Origin: Medicago truncatula
Lineage: Eukaryota > Streptophyta > Magnoliopsida > Fabales > Fabaceae
Reading direction: 5' to 3'
Assembly: GCF_003473485.1 (NCBI RefSeq)
Contig: NC_053045.1
Span: forward strand, 47,658,494-47,722,493
Length of the DNA stretch: 64,000 nucleotides
Made by a program: the position numbers and the translations under genes. Shown piece by piece: positions 43,901 to 55,327 of the stretch (its first letter is position 1; the number at the start of each line of letters is the position of its first letter). The notes beneath the pieces are model-generated. The model had not been told where the DNA came from. It did no database searches and saw only the letters and a list, made by a program, of their open reading frames with translations.

Positions 43901-45736
43901 AAAAACAGAAAGTATTAATCCTATGATCATATCAATCAATTCAGTTTGTCCAGCCAGTCAGGTGACTCCAACCAAGACGGCCCCATGTCAAAATCCTCCC
44001 CATACGATAAGAAAATAGCAAATACGCGACAACAAACCCCCCTAAAATATGTGGACAAATTCATATCATCAATTTCTTTATTTTGTTTGACTCCCTTGGA
44101 TTCAAGCATATTTGTATATAATGGCATTCTACTACAATTCAAAACATCAAAGGCTTTCTTCCAGATAAGCAGAGACAACTACCCACAATAATTTAAAAAC
44201 ACAAAGCAATAATGGCCATATGGATCAAACGATAGCAAACATGACATGTCAAAATCAAAAGGTCCATAAAAAAACATATAAGCATAGTTCGCATTCAACA
44301 ATTCAAACACACAACCAGGGTTTTAAATAGAGGTCTGCATGCGCAATATAAGTTACGTCATCATGATTTTTGTTATTGCCACAACCAAGATTGAGACCGC
44401 ATCAACCACATTTGACTCCAATTATTTGCAACATCAAAGATCGCAACATGACTACAAAAACTGCAATCTTTACCACATCCCTTTATTTAAAACTGTTTGA
44501 TTTACTAAAAAAAAAAACATGAGATTGGACAACTTTTTTGTCCCTGCTTGATTTAGAAGCTGGTCATGGGACTAATAAAATAGCTAGAAGGCAGTGGACA
44601 AAAACAAGAATTATTTCCCTCCTAAACCAGAGACAACTTTTTGTCCGACATATAGACTATCAAAAATACCAAAATACCCTTTTTATTTTCCAACATAAAA
44701 TATATTCTCTCTGTACTGTAACAGGTAAGTATATGAGAGTAGGGTATGGGGACGGGAAAGTAAAATCCGTCTCCACCCCACCCCATTGCCATGCCTGGTA
44801 CTGTTTGGTCCTATCTAGTACTAGTTTGTACGGTACTTACTTACTGTTTTGCAAATCAAACGCACCCTTTGCACACGCATACAGACATTAAACAAAATTG
44901 ACAATCATTAATAAACTAATTATAAGAAGCACATTGCATTAACAAATAACTAGTTAAATTAACAGTTCGCTAACTTACTTAGCAATTTGCTCCCTCTCTT
45001 TCCTAACCAACTTATCCATATCAACATTAGGAAAAACCAAACCATGCAAGCTAGCATTTTTAATCCACTTAGGCAACCTATGCTTCCCCACCAATCCAAA
45101 AACCCTCTCCCTCATCGGCCCCACCGCCTCCCTCGGATACCTCTGCAAGAAAAACTCCCCTAACGCAAGCTCAATCACATACTGCCCCAAAAAAAACAAC
45201 CTTGAATGCGCAGACCTCACGTGCCTCCCCTTCCCCCGGCAAGTGGGATGCTGAAACGCCAAATACAACAGCGTATCAAATTGCTTAGCAGGGTTATCTT
45301 CTTCACCAAGCATTTCATCAAAGGGTTGGAGAGGGTAACCTAACGCTTGTTTCACTTCTAACAAGTGGGTTTCCATCCACGCGCTGTCTGTGGTTTTGAG
45401 TGGCGCGTGGGGGAGGCATGAGCTTAAAAGGGGGAATGTGGATAGGGTTAGTTGAGGACTGTTGATGAGGTTTTTGTTTCGGAGGGGTGGTTTTAGAATT
45501 GTGGTTCTTGGTGGTGTTTTTTTGTTTGGTGAGTGTGTTTTGTTTTTGTGCTGTTCGAGTTCTTTGAGAAGTCGTTGAGGACTGTTGGGAGGAAGTGGGT
45601 TTGTGGTTAGTGCATAAATGTGGAGGGTTTTTTGGGGTGTTATGGTTTTGTTGGTGGGGAATTGAATTGGGTTTTGAGAGATTGAGGTTGAGAATGAGAA
45701 TGAGAATGAGTGTGGTTTTGGGGAAGATAGGTTCAT
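40969..45736 (-). CDS. RNC1: RNC1-like RNase III-domain protein, chloroplast
   Basis: Five exons on the minus strand: 44979-45736, 43023-43224, 42592-42792, 41494-41580, 40969-41313, joined into 530 residues, near the length of maize RNC1. The first ~45 residues are Ser/Thr/Pro-rich and basic with few acids, a likely chloroplast transit peptide. Two degenerate RNase III domains follow. In the first the signature reads RLFFLGQYV (179-187) and in the second RLEYLGQKIAD (407-417); canonical enzymes have LEFLGDA, so key acidic residues are missing and nuclease activity is not expected. RNC1 binds chloroplast group II introns and promotes their splicing. The junction between exons 2 and 3 uses a GC-AG intron (AAG then GCAAGT at 43022-43017). 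Intron 1 (43225-44978) holds LTR-like sequence near 43320-43560. Confidence 0.93.
43320..43560. mobile_element. LTR-like fragment in RNC1-like intron 1
   Basis: The region carries TATAAAATAGGGA followed by GAGAGTCTAGAGTCTCTCGA, TCTATTGTAATTT and CTAGTAATACCAGTTGGTTT, an arrangement of TATA box, leader and polyadenylation-like sequence typical of a copia-type LTR. Ends and a target duplication could not be fixed, so it may be truncated. Confidence 0.4.
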
Positions 45737-45949
45737 TATGGTGAATATTGAGAGATGAACGTTAAGACAGTTTTTTTGTTGTTAACTTGATTCATTAACA
45801 AAATTGATTTTTTGGGTTTCCCACGGTTGGATGAGATATGCGTGGCACAACCCAAGCCACCAACTGTGGTGAACATGATGCGTCGTGAAACAGCTTTATT
45901 GTGTTTTTCTATCCTATATCTTTATCTTTATATAACCACTTTTATAGTT

Positions 45950-46287
45950 GAGAATTGCTCTTCCCACATATGGCTGTGCCACACGAGTAAGTTACGGAAA
46001 TGTCCTTCGGTAGTAAACTGCCGAAGTTTTTAGGAAACCGGCAGCAGTTAACTGCCGAGGAAAACCTCGGTAGTTAACTGCCGAGGAAAACTCAACATAA
46101 CCAGAACCACAGGTAGTTTTTAGAATGATGAAGATTTCCTCGGCAGTTAACTACCGAGGTTTTCTTCGGCAGTTTTCTTCGGCAGTTAACTGCCGAAATT
46201 GTTTAAGTTCATATTTCCTCGGTAGTTACCGAAGAAGTATTTTACTCGTGTGGCACAGCCAAACAACATGTGGGAACAGCAATTCTC
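45950..46287. mobile_element. Palindrome-rich Mutator-like MITE
   Basis: Left end GAGAATTGCTCTTCCCACAT and TGGCTGTGCCACACGAGTAA (to 45990) are mirrored by TTACTCGTGTGGCACAGCC (46242-46260) and ATGTGGGAACAGCAATTCTC (to 46287). The 9-mer TTTATAGTT is duplicated exactly at 45941-45949 and 46288-46296. Inside are at least five copies of a palindrome with core CGGCAGTTAACTGCCG, at about 46005-46026, 46040-46057, 46065-46086, 46138-46159 and 46178-46197, plus a shorter one near 46218. The element lies 214 bp upstream of the RNC1-like start codon. Confidence 0.9.
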
Positions 46288-46296
46288 TTTATAGTT

Positions 46297-49200
46297 TTAT
46301 GTCTTAATATAAAGCTAATTTGACTAAAAAATCCATTCTATAACTCTCACCAGTGACTTTATAGCTTATTTTTATTTATAAACTATTTCAATTTTATCCT
46401 TAAAGCCTAAATTGAAATAAATAAATATATATTTTTTATGTCATTTTATATTTATAAGTGTTGAAAATTGCCTTAAAATTGTGAAATTGAGGGTCATCTC
46501 AATCGTGACACGATTTCTTTGGCTGGGAGCATGGTTTTTCTGGTGTAAAATTGTGACACGATTTTGAGCCATCCTGTCACGATTTTTGGATAAGGTTGGT
46601 CGTACCTTGGGTCATACGCATCAATCGTGACACAATTTTGCTATATAAGTGTTTATGTTCAGATTTTGAAGTAGAGTTTAAAGAGAGAGAAACTTGGGTT
46701 TACAAAGGAGGTAACTTTAGGGTTGAGATTATTTGTAACGAGGTTCTCTTGAGTTGGGAAACATTGTAAACACCTTGGGTAGTGAGTTTTCACCATTGGA
46801 ATGATCAAAAAGCTTCCTTTTGTATTTTCTCTTGGGATTCATTGAGAGTGTGAGTGACATGAAAATTGGTAGAAATTAGGTCTTGTTTCTTTGTGAGCTT
46901 TTAAGCTAATTTCTTGTAACCTATTTGTATCACTTTCATTTTAGTGGATTGGAGAGCTGCTCTATCCCCCAGAGTAGGTCATATTGGACCGAACTGAGTT
47001 ACCATCTTGTGTGTGTTTGTTTTCTTTCTTGCTATCTTATCTTGTTGTTTTGATTATGCTTTACACTTAGTTTTAGGACTGTTTGTTGTTGTTGTTGCTG
47101 CTGCTGCTTGAGGCCACTTTATCCATTAATTACTACTTCCTTTGCTCCAGACATATTTATTTTCATTGGTGTGATTTTATCCGAATTCACACCAAGAAGC
47201 TAGTTCAACAATTTTACAATTATAGGCTATAAGTAAGGACAAATATTCAATTTTGACCAAATTATAAGCTAGTAAAAAAAAAAAAGATAAAGGTTTGGAC
47301 TATCTTCAAGCTTCTTTAAAGACCTTAAATTTGTATATTCTTTTTCTTTTTTGACGAAATGAAAATTTGTATATTCAATGTATTGGAAATTGAAATATTT
47401 GATATTTTAAAAAAATAACTTTTTAAAAGTAGTGGATAGTTTTTGATCTGTGCATTAGGATGTTACAAAATTTGGGATGATTATTCATAATCGTAAAAAC
47501 TATTTTTGAATATTAATTATGTCAACTTTAGTGTTGAGTTTGTGAGGAGACAAACAAATAAGGCAATCCATAGATTAACTAAGGCGGCCACATCCTCAAC
47601 TAATTTTTAGATTTTGATTGAAATAAATACATTTTAGTAGTGAAATGATATAAACTTCTTTCTTTAAAAAAGAATAACTTTTTAATTTAAAATCTTTAAA
47701 GAGTGTCTGCAACATTCCTTGGCGATTTTTTTTTAAAATTATTGCGGTGTCAACTGTGTAAAAGATCAATATTGGTTGGTTACACTTACACCTACGTTTC
47801 GAGGGATCTACATTATGGTGCATAGAAGAGATTACTGAATCAGCTAAGGTAACAGAAGTATATTTCTGCTGCAAAAGTAAGTAGTCATCCTAATACTTTA
47901 CTATGTTCTAAAAGTAAACAACTGTGGGATGGAATAAACATTATGGTGCATGATTGCATATAATTGATGCTCTTGCTATACATGTCCTAAAGTTGTGTAT
48001 GATTGTTGTTGGAAAATGAAACTAATAGTAGTAGTAATTTTGATCTTACAAGCGATGTTTAATTAAGCATGACCGTACTCTACTTTAAGGTATCATGCTC
48101 TTGTCGTTATAATGCCTTTCAATCTATTTTGAGTTGTCCCTTGTTGGATTGATCATTGAAAACAAAAATAATAGCAATGGTTTTATTTTGTGGGGTAGTC
48201 CTTATTTGATGGATCGATGGACATGAAATGTTTGTGCAATTGTGCTGCATTATTTGGATACCCAACCCAACAAAGTTCCTTTGAATAAATCATCATGAAA
48301 ATGATTTATACCAATAATCTTCTTGTCTGATGATTAGTCTGCATCTTACCAATTGTCGACAATGACGAAGATATTTTCCACTTACCAATTCAAAGCTATC
48401 GTATAAAACAACGTAACCAGACAAGGGATTTTTGTTTGTTTCTTACGTAAAGGATGTGTATGCTAAGTGATTACGTCATCAATGCGCCCAAGCAAATCCT
48501 CCTCGTGCATCAGACGATGATCCATAAATCACGCTTAGTTAGAATCCTTAGCGGGTTCAAGGACTTTTCCCAAATTCTCCTATGATCTCATCCGTGAATA
48601 ACCAACTGCATCAGGAGAAAGGTCAGTATTTAGCGGTATCACCCCCTCGTGTGAGCTCAAATGCTATTCTGCATTGCATCTTGAATGTTGTTTAGTGTTT
48701 TTATACGATATCCACGCTTCCTCTCAATTTGTAATTCAATACACAAATTAATCTAGGTCCACTTCGGATCACCAATTATGTTCAGAGCACCAATATTGAG
48801 TGGTTAATGCATCATAGGAGTCGAGACAAATACTTAAAGTTTGAGTTTAACTTGGGAAAAAAATGGATGACTTGATCATTGATATTATTGGTTCAAACGA
48901 GTTAAGCCGGACCAATTCTTGAGTTTGACTTGTGAAAAAATTAGATGAATTGAATCTGACTCATTTATTTAAATAATTCTAACTAAAAATTTGGACTGAC
49001 TTGTTATTGAATGATAAAAGCTTTAGCTTTAATTATTTTGGGTCCATAAACCATTTTCTTTGTTGGCAGGTTCCACATTTTTAGGAATTTGGATGAATCT
49101 GTATGTCTATTATTACTGCATTTCAGTCTAGCACAATTTCCTTCCATTGTTTTCTTGTTAATAATTTCCTTTGCTTTTGGTCACACTCACACGTTTAGCA

Positions 49201-49532
49201 GAATCTGGCTGAAATTACAGGCAAATCAATTCATGTAAAGGAAAATGGGCATGACACTTTTGTGTTTTTGTGGATGAAAGTGACTTTACAACTTAAAAAA
49301 AAAAAGTAAAACCCCGTTAAACCCCAATCATTTAACATGCAACAATATCATTCATTACTTTTTCCACTCAAACTCTCATAAAAGCACACACCACTCAGCA
49401 CAAAATACATATATTGCAGAAAATTGCGATCAAATGCAGCCAATACAATACAGCCTTAATCACGGTCGCATTGCAGTCTCGGATACATAAAACCCTCCGT
49501 GGTTGCGGGAAGGAGGAGCCATTCCTAGTGCC
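46297..49532. other. Intergenic region with LTR-like fragment (46490-47060)
   Basis: 46490-47060 has ATCGTGACACGATTT-type repeats, a CTATATAAGTG promoter-like box near 46641, a purine-rich leader, and GGAGAGCTGCTCTATCCCCC...GACCGAACTGAGTTA, a combination seen in copia-type LTR/leader regions; borders are not defined. 47,060-49,400 is AT-rich without a supported gene. The last ~150 bp is the leader and promoter of the NPH3-like gene. Confidence 0.45.
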
Positions 49533-52500
49533 ATGAAGAGAACAAGTGAATGGTATGCTTCTGGTTTTCTAAAACTCTTATAACATGCATTTGCCGATGC
49601 TAATATTAACTTTTTCTTGGATATGATGAAAATTACTGAAAGCCTTTGAATTGAACCACTTATCACAGGAATTACTCCCAGGAGATTCCAAGTGATGTCG
49701 CTATTCAAATTGGCGAAGCTTCCTATTCGTTACACAAGGTAGTCAACAAACTCAAATATCAAACTTACTAACTAAATGGAGAGTAATGAATTCTAGTACT
49801 TGGTTCTGTTTTTTCAATCAATTCTTTGCTTTTTTTATGATACAACATTATGATGTCGTTTGATCTATTTAGTTGACTCCGCATATTGGTTGTTCATGCA
49901 ATTCTTAGTATTTTCTTTTTTCTTTTTTTATCAAGAATAGTAATAGGAAAATATAAGTGATATATGTATAGACATAGTACTTTAAGCTGTTTATTGAATT
50001 ATTTTTCATAACTCTAACGTAATTTGCAGTTTCCATTAATTTCAAAAAGTGGATACATAAGGAAGCTCATTTCAGAATCTAGTGATGCTGTTGATGATGT
50101 TCCATTAATTGAACTCATCGATGTCCCTGGTGGATCAGAAGCATTTGAACTAGCAGCAAAGTTCTGTTACGGGATAAACTTCGAAATAAGCGTCGAAAAC
50201 ATCGCTATGCTTCGATGTGTAGCCGAGTATCTTGAAATGACAGAAGATTATTCGGTCGGAAATTTGGTAGGAAGAACTGATTCTTACTTGAATGAAGTTG
50301 CACTCAAGAGCATGTCAGGGGCAATATCCATCTTACATACATCAGAAACACTTCTTCCAATTGCAGAGAAAGCAAAATTAGTTAGCAGATGCATAGATGC
50401 AATAGCCTTCATAGCTTCCAAGGAGAGTCAGTTTGGTTCATCTGGTAGAAGTGATGGTAGTAGCAATGAAAGAGTGATGAATTCTTCCGCTGCTTCTCAC
50501 CAAAGGCCAGCTGTTGATTGGTGGGCTGAAGATCTAACAGTTCTTAAAATTGACTTTTTCCAAAGAGTTCTAATTGCAATGATGGCTAGAGGGTTTAAAA
50601 ATTGTGGTATTGGTCCTATTATAATGCTTTATTCACAGAAATCTCTGAGAGGTTTGGTAAGTCCCTTTACTAAAGAAGGAAAATTTTCATATCAGTTTTG
50701 TTTTAGGTTTTAATTCATCGAATATGAGACTCAGGATTGGACATCTGGATTGTGACCTGAGTAGCCTGATAGTGGACATTTGGATTGTAACCTAACATCC
50801 CACCTTATAAAGGTATTTTCAGGTCATATTGTATCCGATGTGAGACTCTTAACACACACAGAACACCCCACCCCTTTCACACCCAAAAACGGACATCTAG
50901 AGCATGACACAGGTGGCTCGATGCCTGTGACCTGGTAGCAAGTGGCCAACGGATCTTGGATATGCTCTGATACCAGCTTAAAATTTTGGGTTGGGCCTAA
51001 CTCAACCCTTACAAAACCAGCTTGTAAGGGAAGGACTGTCATCTTTAAATTTTGGACATTGAGAGTGTGACACTGGTGGCTTGATACTGGTGTGACATGG
51101 TAGCAAGGGGCCCGACAGATATGAATAGGCTCTGATACCATCTTAAAATTTTGGGTTGAGCCTAACTCGACCCTTTCAAAACCAACTTGTAAGGTGAAGA
51201 TCGACCTCACTTATAAACTTATATTTAGGCTTTATCTCATCGAATATGAGACTCCTAACACTAGTCTTGTTAAAACAGTTTGACACATACATCTAATCAA
51301 ATCTTATCACACAGATATTTGTCCACTATTTTAGATAAAATATAATTAGATGCATGTCTAAAACTTTTTTTTATACAGTTAGGATATATGATATTAAACT
51401 CGTTTTACATACTGATGAATCTTGACTCTTTTGTGGAGCAGGAGATATTTGGAAAGGGAAGGAAGGATATAGAAGCACATGAAGAGCATGAGAAGAGACT
51501 TATTTTAGAGATACTAGTGAGCCTTATGCCAAGGGAGAAGAATGCAATATCTGTCAGCTTTCTTTCACTATGGCTTAAGGCAGCAATATATCTTGAGACA
51601 ACTGTTGCTTGCAGGTTTGATTTGGAGAGAAGGATAGCCATGCAATTAGGACAGGCTGTTTTGGATGATCTTCTTTTTCCTTCATTTAGCGGCGACACAT
51701 CGTTTGATGTAGAAACAGTGCAAAGAATCATGATGAATTACCTTGAATCTGAAGTTGAAAATCATTACAATGCAGATGATGAATATTATTCTTCTCCCCA
51801 AAGGGATATTTTTCGGGTTGGAAAGTTATTGGAGAGTTACCTTGCTGAAATAGCTACTGATAGAAATTTATCAGTTCCAAAGTTTATCTGTCTTGCTGAA
51901 TTAATGCCTGAAAAATCAAGAACAACAGAAGATGGAATGTATAGAGCCATAGACATCTATCTTAAGGTACAGTTCTATACTAATATGGTTGCATTGTAAA
52001 AGAAATTATATTTTTACATACAAATTTGACATTAATTTACAACAACAATTTATATGGTTAAAGCAGTTCAAATATGTGGCTAATTATATTCAGTAGACGA
52101 TTAATGAGTATAACAAGGTGTTTAACTCATTAACCATCATGCTTAACCACGATTTTTGAACACAAATTGTGGTTAATAAATATCTTGAACAACTGAAAAA
52201 CCATCTATATGCGAACACAGATTAGATGGTTAATAATGAATATGTTGTATATATTTGAACACCTGAAAATCATAGTTAACGACGTTCAAAGTCAAGGTTA
52301 ATTGTATTCGGATGATGATTAATGAGTTGTGGCACCACCTTGTCAATTTAATTAACAATTAAGCACATATATATTCTGTTTTAACCATCTAAATTGTCGT
52401 CGAATAACTTGAGTGTCAGAATAACACAACTTTGTTGTAATAATTGTACTGGCTTTTTTTAATATGTTTATGTCCCAAATAACATAAACTATTATATTTT

Positions 52501-53366
52501 AATTAAACTTTATGTTCTAACTAATCATTAATAAAAGAGATAATTATGTAGAGACCATGTATTTACGAAGCATTATTAATTTACTCATTACTGATAGAAA
52601 CCTCCTACTGATATAACTTCTATGTTTGAACAAGCACACAATATGATGAACAATTGAGCTAGCTTTGATTTGATGCAATCACAGTTTATTTGCCACATAA
52701 CAGAATTGAACTTACAGTTGTACTATCCTTGAAATCAATGACTTAACTCTAGAATTCTTCTCATATATAAAATTCTTATTACAAACCAATGCTAATAAAG
52801 TTAGAATTCAAAATTCTCAGGCACATCCATTTGTAAGCGACACAGACAGAAAGAAAGTTTGCAGCATGATGGATTTCCAGAAGCTATCGCGAGAGGCGCG
52901 AACACATGCTGCACAAAACAACAGGCTTCCTGCCCAAAATGTGGCTCAAATTCTCTATTATGAACAGCAACGTCTTCGCGACAACATGGATGGCACTGGC
53001 AGCGTAGGTTCAGATTCGCCTTCAACGCCTGACAAGAGGAATGTATACTCATCTGAGCTTTATCCGGCTACTAATGAGGTTTCCAAATTAAGAAGAGAAA
53101 ATGAAGAACTGAAATTAGAGATAGTGAAACTTAAAATAAAAATAAAAGAGATGGAAAAAAGTACAGTACTTGAATCACCTATTAATAGTCCTTTGTTAAA
53201 CGTTTCTTCACCTTCAGCTGATAAGCCTCCTTTGCCTAGAAAATCATTCCTAAACTCAGTTTCCAGAAAACTTGGCCGTCTTTCTCCTTTTCAACGTGCT
53301 CATCCTGTCATACGTCCCAAAGATCGCATACAACTAGACAAGATTCGACGCTACTCCATATCCTGA
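49533..53366 (+). CDS. NPH3/RPT2-like (NRL) BTB-NPH3 protein
   Basis: Five exons: 49533-49552, 49669-49738, 50030-50656, 51442-51966, 52821-53366, joined into 595 residues. The start MKRTSEW is encoded across a 20-nt first exon, usual for this subfamily. Domains: N-terminal BTB/POZ about 10-120 (SQEIPSDVAIQIGEASYSLHK, shown in part: VAIQIGEASYSLHK), NPH3 domain about 194-465 starting DWWAEDLTVLKID and ending near REARTHAAQNNRLP, and a C-terminal coiled coil about 499-526. NRL proteins are adaptors for CUL3 ubiquitin ligases and act at the plasma membrane in phototropin or auxin-transport signalling. The C-terminus RRYSIS has a Ser at the third-last position preceded by Arg, as in NPH3 itself. 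The closest subgroup seems to be the At5g03250 type (from memory). Confidence 0.95.
50705..51265. repeat. Dispersed repeat cluster in an NRL intron
   Basis: Two degenerate direct copies of a unit reading GCTCTGATACCA(G/T)CTTAAAATTTTGGGTT then CCTAACTC(A/G)ACCC, TTGTAAGG and GTGAGACTC, at about 50940-51040 and 51130-51200, with related TCGAATATGAGACTC at 50717 and 51239. This is a common legume repeat found beside ATGTGAGACT motifs; its class is not clear to me. It is spliced out with the intron 50657-51441. Confidence 0.6.
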
Positions 53367-53385
53367 TTTTGTGCAAGATGTTTTT

Positions 53386-53520
53386 ATCTTTTTTGGAATT
53401 ACAAGTGATAGTATGTTAGTATTATTATGTTGTGCGTGTTATTATGCATGGGAAACGATAGTATGTTATTATGTTGTTAGTATCTTTTTTGGAATTACAA
53501 ACGATAGTATGTTAGTATTA
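53386..53520. repeat. Short tandem duplication in the NRL 3' flank
   Basis: ATCTTTTTTGGAATTACAA followed by a GATAGTATGTTAGTATTA stretch begins at 53386 and again at 53482, offset 96 bp. It lies just past the stop codon, so it is probably in the 3' UTR. A GATAGTATGTTATTATGTT variant lies between the two. Confidence 0.75.
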
Positions 53521-54857
53521 CAAGAAGTGTGAACTAGTGACTAGTAATATTTTTCTAAAGCTATTGGTATTTTTCTGTAGGGTGTGCCTTTGGTTTCTCC
53601 TTGTATTACATATACTTTTGAATGAAAAATAAAAACACTACATATACTTCAGAAACAAGTAATAGTTCTGTTTTCTCTCTTCTCTTCTTATTTTCAATGA
53701 TTTTCATAGCTATATATGGTTCTGAATCTGTTGGCAGTGGCACAAGCCTGTCTTTACTTTGAGGGCCATGTAAACAAGATAAGTCTTGCTGGCAGTGTTA
53801 TGCAATTATCTTTTATGATCCTTGTGTCAAGATAAAACCATATGTAATTTGTATTCTATCAAAATAAAAACTATCAACAAAAAAGAAAATGAATTTTTTT
53901 AAGGTTGGTGAAAAAATAATACGAATTTTCTATTGATTGCTTTGTAATCTAGCCTGTGAGTAGGGACATTATTGTTTTTAACAAGAAGAATAAAATCAAC
54001 TCAATATCTGTTATCATTTGAAAAATCATTGCTCTTCTGATCTACCATGTAAATTCAGTCAATATAAAATTTCATGTACCAGAATATACCTTCTTTGCAA
54101 GCAACAAATGAAAGCATATTTGAAAGTGTCAAACTTAAAAAGGTAAGAGATTCTCATTGAATTCTCTCATATTTAAAGTGTCATATCATACATAGCTTCT
54201 TGCTGAAAATTGAAAATTTATAATTCAAGGATTATTGGTGTAATGTAACCAAAGCACAACTTTATAAAAATTTGAATGAGTTCATAAATGTTAGGAGTAG
54301 TCGGGATAACCCTGTATCTACGCAGTCACATGATATCGAACAGCTTATATTTTGATTTTGTGAAAAAAGGTCTTAAACAGGAAATCAAATAGTCTAGATT
54401 CGCAACAACTTGGCTGCGTGAATGCAGAGAATCCCATTTTCAATATTACGCGGGTCGACCATAAACTTTAACAGTGTACATTGTGCAATGGCACTATATA
54501 TTTCCAATGACCATAAGATCCCTGGAAGAATACAATGTATGATAACAGCAGTTAGTGGGGTATGTTTTAAATTATTGAGTCCTTTAGGATAAAAAGCTTT
54601 TTAGAAATGTGATTATATTCAAGTGACAACCTAGCACTGTCTGTATTAATAATGTCTATCATCCAAAAATGAAAGAGATCATGGTTTGGTTTCAATTCAT
54701 GCATATCCTATAAGGACATCAAATTTAGTAATTAATTTAATACATATTTTGGGACAAACCTAATAATATTTGGTACGGAATCTTATGCTCATTTGATAGC
54801 AGACAAGCACTAGTTCTCCAACTTCTTGTTGGCTAGTAACATGATTAGACGATTTTC

Positions 54858-54892
<35 letters not shown>

Positions 54893-55327
54893 TATAACCT
54901 ATTTTTAAAGTATTTAATTAAATATAAGTCTAAAACAGTCATTAACAGGTCATAATTCTATCAAGCATACACTTAAACAAATGTTACTTATGTTGCAAGA
55001 TAAATTCAAATAAAACTGTAAATAAGTTCTTCCTTAGGTGATAAACTGTTAAGAATTTAATATCCATGGAAGGATAGTGACATGGAATGTTAGAACCTTG
55101 TGGACCTAAAAAATATCAGTGGCATGTGACTTGTGAATAGTAATGTATCAGTGCACAAAGTAAAATAGTGGTGTTAATGCGTGACATATCAAACCCCACC
55201 ATACTTGATAACAATTGACACAACATTTCCAAACTCCACACAATACAAACATCATTCACAAAAGTTAGCTAACAGAAAATTTAAATATATCACATTGACC
55301 TTAACATATATTTTTTTCTTCCCTTTT
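53521..55327. other. Intergenic region between convergent NRL and DUF863-like genes
   Basis: AT-rich. Contains a (TA)n microsatellite at about 54862-54888. An open stretch at 55181-55369 overlaps the end of the next gene antisense and is not supported. No other gene seen. Confidence 0.55.

Noticed and set aside
50824..51210. 128-residue minus-strand open frame in the NRL intron
   Set aside because: It is made of the two tandem GCTCTGATACCA repeat units, giving repeated FERVELGSTQNFKMVSE-like peptide. No ATG context, splice or homology support.
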